Notes under the pieces: model-generated | What the model was told of the DNA's origin: nothing | Databases searched by the model: none | What the model saw: the letters and a program-made list of their open reading frames with translations, nothing else | In this document: positions 10,747 to 20,248 of the stretch, piece after piece | How positions within the stretch are numbered: position 1 is the first letter of the stretch | Layout: every line of letters begins with the position of its first letter | Assembly (NCBI RefSeq): GCF_016901135.1 | Contig: NZ_JAFEVL010000010.1 | Coordinates: 186,001 to 250,000 of the forward strand | Length of the DNA: 64,000 nucleotides | Reading direction: 5' to 3' | Origin: Martinezella lusitana | GTDB lineage: Bacteria > Pseudomonadota > Alphaproteobacteria > Rhizobiales > Rhizobiaceae | Position numbers and translations under genes: made by a program

Positions 10747-11733
10747 ATGTTGCGTTTCGGAATTCTATCGACGGCCAAGATCGGCCGCGACCTGGTGGTA
10801 CCAGCCATTCAGGATGCGGAGAATTGTGTTGTCACGGCGATCGCCAGCCGCGATCTTGCTCGCGCCCGGCAGATGGCGGATCGTTTCTCGGTGCCGCATG
10901 CCTTCGGTTCCTATGAGGAAATGCTCGCTTCCGACACCATCGATGCGGTCTACATTCCGTTGCCCACGTCGCAGCATGTCGAATGGACGATCAAGGCCGC
11001 CGATGCCGGCAAGCATGTGCTTTGCGAAAAGCCGATCGCGCTCAAGGCGGATGAAATCGACAGCCTGATCGCTGCCCGCGACCGCAACAAGGTGCTGGTT
11101 ACCGAAGCTTACATGGTCACCTATACTCCCGTCTGGCGGAAGGTCCGTTCGCTTCTGGCCGATGGCGCCATCGGCCGCTTGCGCCATATCCAGGGCGCCT
11201 TCACCTATTTCAACCGCGATGCCGGCAACATGCGCAATATTCCGGCGCTGGGCGGCGGTGGCCTTCCCGATATCGGCGTCTATCCGACCATCAGCACCCG
11301 TTTCGTCACCGGCCGCGAACCCCTGCGCATCCAGGCAGTGACCGAGCGCGACGCGGAATTCGGCACCGACATCTATTCCAGCGTCAAGGCTGATTTCGGC
11401 GATTTTGAAATGTCCTTCTACATCTCGACGCAGATGGCCAATCGCCAGGTCATGGTCTTCCACGGTACGGAAGGCTTCATCGAGGTGAAATCGCCCTTCA
11501 ACGCCGATCGTTACGGCGCCGAAGAGCTGGAGCTGACCAATCGTGGCCACACGGAATCGCAGATCTTCCGTTTCCCCGACAGCCGCCAATACCGGCGCGA
11601 GGTCGAAGCCTTTGCCTCGGCCGCGCTGGGCCAGGGCGCGGAGATCGTATCGCTGGAAAGCTCGAAGCTCAATCAGAAGGTCATCGACGCCATCTATCGC
11701 GCCAGCGAGAAGGATGGCTGGGAGCCGGTCTGA
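10747..11733 (+). CDS. Gfo/Idh/MocA-family oxidoreductase (328 aa)
   Basis: NAD(P)-dependent sugar or inositol-type dehydrogenase. The N-terminal Rossmann domain starts [21 protein letters not shown], with the family signature [11 protein letters not shown] near residue 100 supplying the catalytic Lys. The C-terminal alpha/beta domain follows. AGGAGAAAGATC precedes the ATG at 10747, which is preferred over an in-frame Met eight codons upstream. It stands alone, convergent with the GtrA gene (9 bp gap). Substrate not predictable. Confidence 0.92.
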   Translation: MLRFGILSTAKIGRDLVVPAIQDAENCVVTAIASRDLARARQMADRFSVPHAFGSYEEMLASDTIDAVYIPLPTSQHVEWTIKAADAGKHVLCEKPIALKADEIDSLIAARDRNKVLVTEAYMVTYTPVWRKVRSLLADGAIGRLRHIQGAFTYFNRDAGNMRNIPALGGGGLPDIGVYPTISTRFVTGREPLRIQAVTERDAEFGTDIYSSVKADFGDFEMSFYISTQMANRQVMVFHGTEGFIEVKSPFNADRYGAEELELTNRGHTESQIFRFPDSRQYRREVEAFASAALGQGAEIVSLESSKLNQKVIDAIYRASEKDGWEPV

Positions 11734-11742
11734 ACGAGCGTC

Positions 11743-12129
11743 TCAGGGATTTTGCCGGTGGCGGAAGACGAAGCGTGAATAGCCGAAGAAGCTGAACGCA
11801 GTCGCCGCCGCCGATGCCAGCGTCAGTGCAATGATCGGCCGCAAGCTCGGCTCGGCCACCAGGAGCGAGCTGAACACGGCATAGTTCAGCATTGCCGAGG
11901 TCAGGCCGACCGAGCCGTAGCGGAAGCCTTCGGCCGCCAGCGAGCGGTCGGAACGGCCGAAGGTGAAATTGCGGTTGAGGACCCACGTGGCGAGCAGCGC
12001 GCTCGGTATCGATATCGCCCGGCCGATGAAAGGGCCGAAGGGCGTGAACCAAAGCAGCAAATGCAGCACGCCCGCATCGACCACAAAGCCGACGCTGCCA
12101 GCCAACAGGAAGCGAAAGAGCTTCTTCAT
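11743..12129 (-). CDS. GtrA-family membrane protein (128 aa)
   Basis: Small integral membrane protein with four predicted transmembrane helices, of the GtrA/DPMS-flippase family implicated in moving undecaprenyl-linked sugars across the inner membrane. It begins MKKLFRFLLAGSVGFVVDAG, the hallmark N-terminal helix, and contains the loop WVLNRNFTFG that matches the conserved W-x-x-N-x-x-x-TF pattern. Its ATG overlaps the stop of the upstream GT2 gene in an ATGA arrangement, so the pair is translationally coupled and probably acts together. Confidence 0.93.
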   Translation of the reverse strand: MKKLFRFLLAGSVGFVVDAGVLHLLLWFTPFGPFIGRAISIPSALLATWVLNRNFTFGRSDRSLAAEGFRYGSVGLTSAMLNYAVFSSLLVAEPSLRPIIALTLASAAATAFSFFGYSRFVFRHRQNP

Positions 12130-13139
12130 GCGGCCTTTGCCCTTTTCTTCCGGCTCGCCGGCTTTTCGAGTTCCGCCATATAGACCGGCCTGTCGTCTCC
12201 GATCTGGCGGGATGACGGCTTGGCCAAGCTCATATAGTGGATGCGCAGCTGTTCTGCGCGGGCACGGGCGACGGAATCGAGTATTAGTCCGGCCGTGAAC
12301 AGCATGAAGGAAATCATCATCAGCGCCATGGAGAGTACCCAGGTCGGCATGCGCGTCACGAAGCCGGTTTCGAAATACTCGACGAGGACCGGGATCGAGA
12401 AGCCGATACTCAATTCCATGGAAATGACGCCGAGAATGCCGAAGAAGACGAAAGGCCGCGTTTCCTTCATCAGCATCGCGAACATCCAGAGGATCTTCCA
12501 GCCGTCACGGAAAGTGGAGAGTTTCGAGTGCGAGCCTTCCGGCCGCCGGCCGTAATCGAGTTCCAGCTCGCTGACGGGCAGCTTCAGCCGCGAGGCATGA
12601 ACCGACATCTCCGTCTCGATCTCGAAACCGCCCGACACGGCGGGGAAGCTCTTGACGAAACGGCGGGAGAAGGCGCGGTAGCCGGAGAAGATGTCGGTGA
12701 AATCCGCGCCGAAGATCGTACGGTACAGCCAATTGAAGATGCGGTTGCCGAAGGCGTGGCCCTGGCGACCGGCGTCGTTGTGAACGTTGCGGCGAGTGCC
12801 GACGACCATGTCGGCGCCTTCCGTCAGCAGCGTGCGGATGAGCTCTTCGGCGTCTTCGGGCGCATAGGTGCCGTCGCCGTCGGCCATGACATAGATATCG
12901 GCGTCGATGTCGGCGAACATGCGCCGCACGACGTGCCCTTTGCCTTGCCTCCGCTCGCGCACCACAGTCGCGCCCGCGAGCATGGCATGCAGCGCCGTGC
13001 CGTCGGTCGAGTTGTTGTCGTAGACATAGATGCCGGCATCCGGCAACGCCTGGCGAAAGCCGCGAACGACATCGCCGATCGTAGCGGCTTCGTTGTAACA
13101 GGGCAGAAGAACGGCGATGTTCAGCTTCTCATTCCACAT
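12126..13139 (-). CDS. Family 2 glycosyltransferase, DPM1/GtrB-like (337 aa)
   Basis: Predicted polyprenyl-phosphate sugar synthase. The GT-A fold covers about residues 1-230: AVLLPCYNEAATIGDVV, YDNNSTDGT, and the metal-binding ADGDGTY for the DxD site. Two hydrophobic helices follow (about 235-300), anchoring it in the inner membrane. The pairing with GtrA directly downstream supports synthesis and flipping of an undecaprenyl-phosphate sugar. The divergent GT-C-like gene at 13379 could be the transferase that consumes it. The final acceptor is unknown. Confidence 0.93.
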   Translation of the reverse strand: MWNEKLNIAVLLPCYNEAATIGDVVRGFRQALPDAGIYVYDNNSTDGTALHAMLAGATVVRERRQGKGHVVRRMFADIDADIYVMADGDGTYAPEDAEELIRTLLTEGADMVVGTRRNVHNDAGRQGHAFGNRIFNWLYRTIFGADFTDIFSGYRAFSRRFVKSFPAVSGGFEIETEMSVHASRLKLPVSELELDYGRRPEGSHSKLSTFRDGWKILWMFAMLMKETRPFVFFGILGVISMELSIGFSIPVLVEYFETGFVTRMPTWVLSMALMMISFMLFTAGLILDSVARARAEQLRIHYMSLAKPSSRQIGDDRPVYMAELEKPASRKKRAKAA

Positions 13140-13378
13140 GGTCTTGGCCGGTTCCTACGCGTGATTTCAAGTTGAGGCCCGATGGACGATCCGGACGAGA
13201 GCTTAGCCCGTTGGCTGTTAATAAGACCCTATGGTTGCGAAGGAAAAATGGCGGGATGTCGTCCTTGCTGGGAACATTGTCGTGATGGATGCCGCCGCGT
13301 GCATGCGCTTTACTTTTTCTTGATGCACAGCGATTAGCGTAAAGCCCCGAATGTCCTTCAAATACAGGGTTTATCGAC

Positions 13379-15217
13379 ATGGCACAGACGCTGGCAATGC
13401 CGCCTGAAGCAGCTGCGGCGGCAGAGAGGAAAGCATTGTTGCGCTGGTCGCATCCTGTCCTTGTGCCATTGATCTATACCGTCGTCATCATCGTCGCCCA
13501 ACTGGTCATTCATCGCCACCTCACGGACTATGTCGGCCCCGACAATGACGACGCCATGCGTCTTGTCGAAGTGCGAGATTTCCTGGGTGGTCAGGGCTGG
13601 TTCGACATGATGCAATACCGCCTCGGCCTTGACGGCGGAACGTTGATGCATTGGTCGCGCTTCATCGATCTGCCGATCGCGAGCCTCATTCTCTTCTTCC
13701 GGCTGTTCTTCTCGCCGGAAGGCGCGGAGGCGGCGGCGTTGACCGTCTGGCCGCTCATGCTCGTGCTGCCGCTGATGGCCTTCATGGGCCTCGCGGGCCG
13801 CCGCATCGGCGGTGTCGAAGGCATGCATTTTTCGCTGATCCTGACATCGCTGTTTGTTCTGACCTCAGGCCGTTTCGTGCCGGGATCCATCGATCACGAC
13901 AATGTTCAGCTCGGCCTCGTCGCCCTTGCGGTCGCCATGCTGGCCGACGAAAGCTACAAGCCCCGCAATTTCGCCATCGCTGCCGTCGCCCTTGCCATCC
14001 AGCTCGGTATCGGTGCGGAGACGACGCCCTTCGTGGCGGTCGCCTGCATGGCGATCGCCTGTTTATGGGCCTGGGATGGTGCTGTCTTTGTGCCTGCCGC
14101 GCGGGCCTTTGCCCTGACGCTGACGATTGCCGTCAGTGCCGCTTTCTTTTCGCTGGTGGCGCCGCGCCTCTATTCGATGGTCACCTGCGACAATCTCTCG
14201 CTCGGCTTTTATGGCATCATCAGCGTCGGCTGCGTCGGGCTCCTCCTGTCTGCACTCTTCGCCAGCCGCCTGTCCCGGCCCTGGCGCATGGTCGTGCTGG
14301 CGGCCAATGGTGCAGCAGTCTTAGCCACGACCGTTGCGATCGCCCCGCAATGCCTGCGCAATCCGCTTGCCGATCTGGACCCCATGCTGGTGGAGCTCTG
14401 GCTGAGCAAGGTGACCGAGGCGCAGTCAATCTTCTCGATCGCTCGCACAACGCCGGACGGGCTCGGTGCGTTCTACGCGACGGGCTTGCTGGCGATGCTT
14501 GTTTGCGCGTTCCGCGTGCTGCGCGGTGAACGCGCCCGTTTGCATGCGATCCTGATGGCCTTGGTCGCCGTCAATTGGGCGATCACGCTCGTGCAGGTCC
14601 GCGGCGCGGAATTTTCCAATCTGCTCGCCATTCCGCCGCTGGCATTGTTGCTCGCCGAACTGCGCCGTATCTCGGCGGCCGATACCGAGGATGTGGGCGC
14701 AGCCTTCTTCTATGTGGTCACGGCCTTGATTTCTGCGCCGGCCGTCTGGGCCGTCGGTGGCGCGCTTGCAGATAAAGGCATCGTCAGCAGCTTTACCGTC
14801 GCCTCACCCGCCAAGGCCGAAGAGACGTCGAATTGCGCTTCAAAGGAAGCTCTGGCGCCGATTGCTAACCTTCAGCCCGGGGTCATAGCCGCCGCATCCA
14901 ACATGGGTGCACCGCTGCTGCGCTTCACGCCGCATCGCACGTTGTCCGGCCCCTATCATCGTGATCCGGATGGGATGCTGGCCGAACTGCATATCGGCCT
15001 TGCGGAGCCGCAGCAGGCGGAAGCGCTTCTGCGCGACGCGCATGTGACGCTGGTCGCATTCTGCAAGGGTGATCCGCAGGTACAGACGCTGTCTGAACTG
15101 AAACCTCGGGGACTCTATGCTCAGCTGGGCGCGGGCCATGTGCCCGCTTATCTCGAGCCCATTCCCACGCCGACCAAATCGGATGTGCAGTTCTTCCGGT
15201 TCAAGCCGCAGGAGTGA
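13379..15217 (+). CDS. Polytopic membrane protein, GT-C/STT3-like glycosyltransferase candidate (612 aa)
   Basis: Integral membrane protein with about ten or more hydrophobic helices and a soluble C-terminal part (about 490-612). The first periplasmic loop contains DNDDAMRLVEVRDF (residues 55-68), and a second loop contains GSIDHDN (169-175). Acidic first-loop motifs and a DHDN-type motif of this kind are seen in GT-C enzymes such as oligosaccharyltransferases and ArnT, which use polyprenyl-linked sugars. It is divergent from the GT2-GtrA pair across 239 bp. Homologues are usually labelled only as membrane proteins, so the enzyme class is an inference. Confidence 0.75.
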   Translation: MAQTLAMPPEAAAAAERKALLRWSHPVLVPLIYTVVIIVAQLVIHRHLTDYVGPDNDDAMRLVEVRDFLGGQGWFDMMQYRLGLDGGTLMHWSRFIDLPIASLILFFRLFFSPEGAEAAALTVWPLMLVLPLMAFMGLAGRRIGGVEGMHFSLILTSLFVLTSGRFVPGSIDHDNVQLGLVALAVAMLADESYKPRNFAIAAVALAIQLGIGAETTPFVAVACMAIACLWAWDGAVFVPAARAFALTLTIAVSAAFFSLVAPRLYSMVTCDNLSLGFYGIISVGCVGLLLSALFASRLSRPWRMVVLAANGAAVLATTVAIAPQCLRNPLADLDPMLVELWLSKVTEAQSIFSIARTTPDGLGAFYATGLLAMLVCAFRVLRGERARLHAILMALVAVNWAITLVQVRGAEFSNLLAIPPLALLLAELRRISAADTEDVGAAFFYVVTALISAPAVWAVGGALADKGIVSSFTVASPAKAEETSNCASKEALAPIANLQPGVIAAASNMGAPLLRFTPHRTLSGPYHRDPDGMLAELHIGLAEPQQAEALLRDAHVTLVAFCKGDPQVQTLSELKPRGLYAQLGAGHVPAYLEPIPTPTKSDVQFFRFKPQE

Positions 15218-15219
15218 TC

Positions 15220-15450
15220 CTAGGCGCGGCGGCCGTGCTCCATCATATCGGTGGTAATGAGATAGCCGATGAAGCCGAGATTGTAGCCGCCAAGCGCGAC
15301 GAACAGCGTCGTCAGCGGCGGCGCAACGATGGAGACGGCGACGGCTGCCATGAAGGCGATACTCACCAGCGCCACACCCAGCATCGCAGCGATCGTCGAG
15401 CGCTGCAGGCCGGCGGCAATTCCGATGATCGTGGCGGTCACGAATATCAT
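15220..15450 (-). CDS. Small membrane protein (76 aa)
   Basis: Hypothetical inner-membrane protein. Three hydrophobic stretches (about residues 1-15, 18-45 and 47-66) are separated by few polar residues, and it ends DMMEHGRRA. ATAGGATAT-like sequence just upstream offers a weak ribosome site. It is convergent with the membrane protein gene at 13379, with a 2 bp gap. A reading frame shifted by one is also open here but gives an unlikely Arg/His-rich product. Function unknown. Confidence 0.7.
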   Translation of the reverse strand: MIFVTATIIGIAAGLQRSTIAAMLGVALVSIAFMAAVAVSIVAPPLTTLFVALGGYNLGFIGYLITTDMMEHGRRA

Positions 15451-15481
15451 CGCTCCATATCCTCTTTACCAAAAATCACTT

Positions 15482-15601
15482 TGCACAGATTTACGCGCGG
15501 ATGGCTAAGAAAGGCTTTGTCGACAGGGTTAACGTTTGATGAAGCAATAAGCTCCGCGCGTCTTGTGGAACGCGCGGAGCTTATTGCTTCAAATCTGCGC
15601 A
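15482..15601. repeat. 120 bp palindromic element with a 22 bp perfect hairpin
   Basis: The outer ends are inverted: TGCACAGATTT (15482-15492) and AAATCTGCGCA (15591-15601), 10 of 11 matching. Inside, GAAGCAATAAGCTCCGCGCG (15541-15560) is perfectly complementary to 15571-15590, and one further pair on each side gives 22 bp around an 8-base loop. It lies in the divergent gap between the small membrane protein gene and xseA. It has no coding capacity. It may be a MITE-like or mosaic repeat, or a strong RNA structure. Confidence 0.6.
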
Positions 15602-15684
15602 TAATCCTTTCCTTCAATCGATTCCGATTTAAGGGGTTCTGCTCGGGGCTCCGCATTTTCGGCGACATCGGTTAGAAAAAGACC

Positions 15685-17301
15685 ATGAGCAGCTTTTTTG
15701 AGAGTGATTCGCCGTCGAACCTGACGGAATATTCCGTCTCGGAATTGGCCGGGTCGATCAAGCGCACGGTCGAAAATGCGTTCGACCAGGTGCGTGTGCG
15801 CGGGGAAATCTCCGGCTATCGTGGGCCGCATTCCTCGGGCCATGCCTATTTTTCGCTGAAGGACGACAGGTCCCGCATCGACGCGGTGATCTGGAAAGGC
15901 ACATTCTCCAAGCTGAAGTTCCGTCCTGAAGAGGGGATGGAAGTCATCGCGACGGGCAAGGTGACGACATTCCCCGGTTCGTCGAAATATCAGATCGTTA
16001 TCGAGACGCTGGAGCCGGCCGGCGCGGGCGCGCTGATGGCACTGCTGGAGGAGCGCAAGCGCAAGCTCGGCGCGGAAGGCCTTTTCGACCCAGAACGCAA
16101 GCGTCGCCTTCCCTTCATGCCAAAGGTGATCGGTGTCGTCACCTCGCCGACCGGCGCCGTCATCCGTGACATCCTGCACCGCATCTCCGATCGCTTTCCC
16201 GTGCATGTGCTGGTCTGGCCGGTGAAGGTGCAGGGCGAGGGGTCTGGCGAAGAAGTGGCAAATGCCATTCGCGGCTTCAATGAATTCGCCTCGAACGGCC
16301 CGATCCCGCGCCCCGACGTGCTGATCGTCGCGCGCGGCGGCGGCAGCCTGGAGGATCTCTGGAGCTTCAACGACGAGGTTGTCGTTCGCGCCGCTGCCGC
16401 CAGCGAGATCCCGCTGATCTCCGCCGTCGGCCACGAGACCGACTGGACGCTGATCGACTATGCCGCCGACGTGCGTGCGCCGACGCCGACGGGCGCCGCC
16501 GAAATGGCTGTGCCGGTCAAGGCCGAGTTGGAGGCGCAGCTCGCCAGTCTTTCCGCGCGGCTGCAGGGTGGCGTCAGCAGGCAGATGGATCAGCGGCGGC
16601 AGTCGGTACGAGCGCTCCTGCGCGCTTTGCCTTCGCTCGACCAGCTTCTCGCCTTGCCGCGCCGCCGCTTCGACGAGGCAGCCGCCGGGTTGGGCCGTGG
16701 GCTGGAGCTGAATACGCTGAACAAGCGCCGCTCCTTCGAGCGCATTGCCGCGCAGCTGCGCCCGGATATCCTGTCGAACCGGATCGCCGAGCGCCGCCAG
16801 CAGCTCAACGAGCGCATGACCCGCGCTGAGCGCACCATCGAGCGGATGATCGACCGTTCCCGCGCCCGCATAGACAGGGCCGATGCCGTCTTCGCCACGC
16901 TGCCGTCGCGTCTGGAGGCGCAGACCGGCCGTGCCCGCGACCGCCTCGGCAATCTCGTCCGCCATGCCGATACGGCGATACGCCATCAGTTGACGCGCGC
17001 GCGCAGCGCGCTCGTCGCGCAGGAGCGGATTCTGCAGTCGCTGTCCTACAAGAATGTCCTGAAACGCGGCTATGCCGTGGTGCGCGACGAAGACGACCGG
17101 CCGGTTTCGCTGGCCGTGGCGCTTACGGCTGGTGCCGCCATCTCGATCGAATTCGCCGACGGCCGCGTCGGCGCCGTCGCGGGTGATGGTGGAACAACAC
17201 CGTCGTCGACCACCCCGCCAGCCGGTACGCCGCCATCGAAGAAGCGCAGCGCCAAGCCGGTCGACCCCGCCGCCCCACCGAAGCAGGGAAGTTTGTTCTG
17301 A
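15685..17301 (+). CDS. xseA: Exodeoxyribonuclease VII large subunit (538 aa)
   Basis: Large subunit of the exonuclease that degrades single-stranded DNA in both directions, working with several copies of XseB. The N-terminal OB fold (about 10-110: [38 protein letters not shown]) is followed by the catalytic core with [32 protein letters not shown] and [18 protein letters not shown] long coiled-coil region (about 265-440) and a Pro/Thr-rich tail follow. The rhizobial version is longer than the 456-residue E. coli protein because of the tail. Its stop overlaps the next ATG by one base. Confidence 0.97.
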   Translation: MSSFFESDSPSNLTEYSVSELAGSIKRTVENAFDQVRVRGEISGYRGPHSSGHAYFSLKDDRSRIDAVIWKGTFSKLKFRPEEGMEVIATGKVTTFPGSSKYQIVIETLEPAGAGALMALLEERKRKLGAEGLFDPERKRRLPFMPKVIGVVTSPTGAVIRDILHRISDRFPVHVLVWPVKVQGEGSGEEVANAIRGFNEFASNGPIPRPDVLIVARGGGSLEDLWSFNDEVVVRAAAASEIPLISAVGHETDWTLIDYAADVRAPTPTGAAEMAVPVKAELEAQLASLSARLQGGVSRQMDQRRQSVRALLRALPSLDQLLALPRRRFDEAAAGLGRGLELNTLNKRRSFERIAAQLRPDILSNRIAERRQQLNERMTRAERTIERMIDRSRARIDRADAVFATLPSRLEAQTGRARDRLGNLVRHADTAIRHQLTRARSALVAQERILQSLSYKNVLKRGYAVVRDEDDRPVSLAVALTAGAAISIEFADGRVGAVAGDGGTTPSSTTPPAGTPPSKKRSAKPVDPAAPPKQGSLF

Positions 17302-17891
17302 TGCGTATCCTGCTAGTCTTGGCCCATCCGCTGGAGGATAGCTTTGCCGCTGCGGTGGCAAAGGTTGCGGAGGAGACGCTTGCCGCCGGAGGGCATCAGG
17401 TCGATCTGCTCGATCTCTACCGCGAGGGCTTCGACCCGCGCCTGTCCGAAGCCGAGCGGCGCGGCTATTTCGACCAGCCCTATGATGCGTCGGGCGTCGA
17501 CACCATCGTCGCGCGGCTGCGGGCGGCCGAAGGCCTGATACTGGTCTTCCCGCAATGGTGGTTCAATTTCCCGGCCATTCTCAAGGGTTTCTTCGATCGC
17601 GCTTTCGCGCCCGGCATTGCTTTCACGCATGATCCCGCCGGCGGCCGCATCGTGCCGCGGCTGACCAATATCCGTCTGTTCTGGGCGCTGACGACGACCG
17701 GGTCCCCCTGGTGGGTCGTCCATCTCTACATGGGCAATCCGGTGCGGCGCCTGCTGAAGCGCGGCATCGCGGCCTTCTGCGCCAAGCGACTGAATTTCCG
17801 CATGCTGGCGCTGCACGATATGGACCGTGTCAGCGAAGCTGGACGCATGGCCCATCTTGCTCGCGTCAGGGCGGCTCTTGCCGCCCTTTAG
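17301..17891 (+). CDS. NAD(P)H dehydrogenase (quinone), flavodoxin-like fold (196 aa)
   Basis: FMN/FAD-dependent NAD(P)H:quinone reductase of the MdaB/KefF/NQO1 class. It begins [20 protein letters not shown] (His-Pro of the flavin site) and contains LILVFPQWWFNFPAILKGFFDRAF, the family's flavin-binding segment, and WALTTTGSPWWVV. It overlaps the xseA stop (TGATG), so translation is coupled. A role in quinone detoxification is typical of the family. Confidence 0.92.
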   Translation: MRILLVLAHPLEDSFAAAVAKVAEETLAAGGHQVDLLDLYREGFDPRLSEAERRGYFDQPYDASGVDTIVARLRAAEGLILVFPQWWFNFPAILKGFFDRAFAPGIAFTHDPAGGRIVPRLTNIRLFWALTTTGSPWWVVHLYMGNPVRRLLKRGIAAFCAKRLNFRMLALHDMDRVSEAGRMAHLARVRAALAAL

Positions 17892-17904
17892 CTCTATCCC
17901 TGCC

Positions 17905-19158
17905 TTAGGCCCACTCGCCCTTGCGCAAGACCGGCACGCGCGAGCCGTCCGCATTGATCCCGTCGACATCGACCTTGTCGGAGCCGATCATCCAGTCGAT
18001 ATGGATCAGGCTGGAATTGCCGCCCTGCGCCTTGATCTGCTCCTGGCTCAGCGACGCTCCATCGACGAAGCATTTCGAATAGCACTGGCCGAGCGCGATG
18101 TGGCACGACGCGTTTTCATCGAAGAGCGTGTTGTAGAACAGGATGCCGCTGGCCGAGATTGGCGAGGAATGCGGCACCAGCGCCACTTCGCCGAGCCGGC
18201 GGGCACCCTCGTCGGTGTCGAGCACCTTGTTCAGCACTTCTTCCCCACGCGTCGCCTTGGCTTCGACGATGCGACCGCCTTCGAAGCGCACCTGGATATT
18301 GTCGATCAGCGTGCCCTGGTGCGACAGTGGCTTGGTCGACGAGACATGACCCTCGACGCGCAGCGCATGCGGCGTGGTGAAGACCTCTTCCGTCGGAATG
18401 TTCGGGTTGCAGGTGATGCCGTTCTTGGCCGTCGAGGCGCCGCCATGCCATTCATGGCTGTCGGCAAGACCGACCGTCAGGTCGGTGCCCGGACCCTGGA
18501 AATGCAGGGCGGCGAAGCGCTGGCCGTTCATCCATTCGGACCGCTTGCGCAGGCTGGCATTGTGCTCGGCCCAGGCCGCGATCGGGTCGGCGACGTCGAC
18601 GCGCGAGGCGGCGAAGATCGCCTTGGCGAGCTTGGCGACGGCGATCGCTTCCGGGTCGTCGGGGAACACCAGCTTTGCCCATGAGGAGTTGGGATAGGAG
18701 ACGATGTTCCAGTTGGTATCGAAATTCGAGATCTTCTCCAGCGCCGGCTTATAGGCAGCCGAATTGGCGCGGCTGGCGCGTGCCACCTTCGCCGGATCCT
18801 GGTTGGAGAGCAGCATCGGATTGTCGCCGGCAATGGCAAGGCGCGCGGTGTTGTTGGAAAAGGCCTTGGCCATGCCTTCGTAAAGCCAGTTCGCCGCACG
18901 GTCGAAGCTTGCATCCTGACCGTATTCGTAGCGGGCAAGCGTGGTTTCCTCATCCGAATAGAAAGTGGAGACGAGCCCCGCGCCGGCCTTGTAAGCCTCG
19001 CGCGTGATTAGCCGCACCAGCGGCATCGCCGCGACAGGCGCGGTGATCAGCAGATCCTGGCCAGACTGCAGCTGCAACCCGACTTTTACGGCCACTTCCG
19101 CAAGCTTCTCCAGCTTGGCGTGATCGACGGGATGATGGTTGGGGGAGGCGGACGTCAT
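17905..19158 (-). CDS. M29-family aminopeptidase (417 aa)
   Basis: Metallo-aminopeptidase of the thermophilic aminopeptidase T/AmpS family. Length and order of conserved blocks fit: KLAEVAVKVGLQLQSGQDLL at the N-terminus, FHFQ-type GTDLTVGL in the centre, NIPTEEVFTTPH, and the C-terminal metal-ligand segments ENASCHIALGQCY and LIHIDWMIGSDKVDVDG. It is expected to act in cytoplasmic peptide turnover. The start at 19158 (MTSASPNHHPVDHAKLE) is the only good one. It is convergent with the quinone reductase gene (13 bp gap). Confidence 0.95.
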   Translation of the reverse strand: MTSASPNHHPVDHAKLEKLAEVAVKVGLQLQSGQDLLITAPVAAMPLVRLITREAYKAGAGLVSTFYSDEETTLARYEYGQDASFDRAANWLYEGMAKAFSNNTARLAIAGDNPMLLSNQDPAKVARASRANSAAYKPALEKISNFDTNWNIVSYPNSSWAKLVFPDDPEAIAVAKLAKAIFAASRVDVADPIAAWAEHNASLRKRSEWMNGQRFAALHFQGPGTDLTVGLADSHEWHGGASTAKNGITCNPNIPTEEVFTTPHALRVEGHVSSTKPLSHQGTLIDNIQVRFEGGRIVEAKATRGEEVLNKVLDTDEGARRLGEVALVPHSSPISASGILFYNTLFDENASCHIALGQCYSKCFVDGASLSQEQIKAQGGNSSLIHIDWMIGSDKVDVDGINADGSRVPVLRKGEWA

Positions 19159-19251
19159 GGCAAAACCTGCGTGCTTGATCGGAAGGATGGTCCCCAGACT
19201 TAGACCGCTTTGCGGCGAAAATGAAGGCGGTTTGTCAGTCTGCGGTGCCGA

Positions 19252-19725
19252 TCAGGCAATCAGCGATGCCGCCTTGGCCTTCAAAACGGCCAATGCATCC
19301 TGTGGGCTCAGCCGCACCTGCAGGCCGCGCTGGCCGCCGTTGATATAGATATAGGCCTCCGTCATCGCCTGGGCTTCGATGGCGGTCGGCACGAACTTTT
19401 TCTGGCCGAAAGGGCTGATACCGCCGACGTGATAGCCGGTCAGACGTTCTGCGTCCGCAGGCTTCATCATGCTCGCGGATTTCCCGCCGAAGGCAGCGGC
19501 GAGCTTCTTCATGCTGACTTCGTGGTCCGAGGGCACGACGACGCAAACCGGCTTGCCGTCCACCTCGGCCATCAAAGTCTTCAGCACGCGATGCGGCTCC
19601 TCGCCAAGCGCGTCCGCCGCCTGCATGCCGACGCGCTCGGCATTCGGATCGTAGTCGTAGGTATGCACGGTGAAGGCGACCTTCGCCTGGGTCAGCACTT
19701 GCGTCGCGCGGGTGGTCTTTGACAT
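19252..19725 (-). CDS. ybaK: YbaK/EbsC-type Cys-tRNA(Pro) deacylase (157 aa)
   Basis: Trans-editing enzyme that hydrolyses cysteine wrongly attached to tRNA-Pro. It shows the YbaK layout: MSKTTRATQVL, the hydrophobic HTYDYDP strand, VLKTLMAEVDGKPVCVVVPSD with the conserved Lys, and GYHVGGISPFGQK. The start at 19725 is preferred; upstream in-frame Met codons would overlap the ArsC-like gene and add residues foreign to the family. It follows the ArsC-like gene by 13 bp and is probably in the same transcript. Confidence 0.93.
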   Translation of the reverse strand: MSKTTRATQVLTQAKVAFTVHTYDYDPNAERVGMQAADALGEEPHRVLKTLMAEVDGKPVCVVVPSDHEVSMKKLAAAFGGKSASMMKPADAERLTGYHVGGISPFGQKKFVPTAIEAQAMTEAYIYINGGQRGLQVRLSPQDALAVLKAKAASLIA

Positions 19726-19738
19726 GGGCGGGCGGTCT

Positions 19739-20095
19739 CTAGGCGGTCTTGCCGAATGCAGCCGCATAAATATCGGGCTTGAAGCCAATGAGCAATTTGC
19801 CGGCCGCTTCCAGTACCGGGCGCTTGATCATGGAAGGTTGCGCCAGCATCAGCGAAATCGCCTTATCCTTCGTCAGATCCGCGCGATCTGCGTCCGGCAG
19901 AGCCTTGAAGGTCGTGCCGGCGCGATTGAGCACGACTTCCCAGCCGGCTTCGCTTGTCCAGCGTTCTAGATGGGCGCTATCGATGCCGACAGCCTTGTAG
20001 TCGTGAAAATCATAGGCGATGCCGTGGCTTTCGAGCCAGGTGCGTGCCTTCTTCATCGTGTCGCAGTTCTTGATGCCGTAAATGGTGATCGTCAT
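19739..20095 (-). CDS. ArsC/Spx-family thioredoxin-fold protein, YffB-like (118 aa)
   Basis: Small thioredoxin-fold protein of the ArsC family. It begins MTITIYGIKNCDTMKKARTW with the single active-site Cys at residue 11, and ends with the conserved LIGFKPDIYAAAFG. This subgroup (YffB) lacks proven arsenate reductase activity and may use glutathione. The start at 20095 follows AGACGGATTCGCC; an in-frame Met at 20128 is possible. It is divergent from the MarR gene across about 150 bp. Confidence 0.9.
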   Translation of the reverse strand: MTITIYGIKNCDTMKKARTWLESHGIAYDFHDYKAVGIDSAHLERWTSEAGWEVVLNRAGTTFKALPDADRADLTKDKAISLMLAQPSMIKRPVLEAAGKLLIGFKPDIYAAAFGKTA

Positions 20096-20209
20096 GGCGA
20101 ATCCGTCTCTTGCTGTCGAATAGCGCATAGCATGCAAGCAAAGGCGGGTAAAAGCCGGGCGGAGGGCGAAGCGGTTCGCTTCTGGTTGCAGCCGCAGTCG
20201 ATTCTCCTG

Positions 20210-20232
20210 TAAATATGCAGCGTGCATATTTA
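20210..20232. promoter_or_regulatory. Palindromic operator upstream of the MarR gene
   Basis: A perfect 10 bp inverted repeat, TAAATATGCA then GCG then TGCATATTTA, ends 17 bp before the MarR start codon. The same core (TATGCA-N3-TGCATA) recurs at 20807-20821 on the other side of the gene. Two copies flanking a MarR gene point to autoregulation plus control of the downstream gene. Confidence 0.65.
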
Positions 20233-20248
20233 TGGCGGTGAAATCGAC

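Noticed and set aside
15589..17361. Open frame of 590 codons antisense to xseA
   Set aside because: xseA is certain from its motifs; the antisense frame is a G+C codon-bias artefact.
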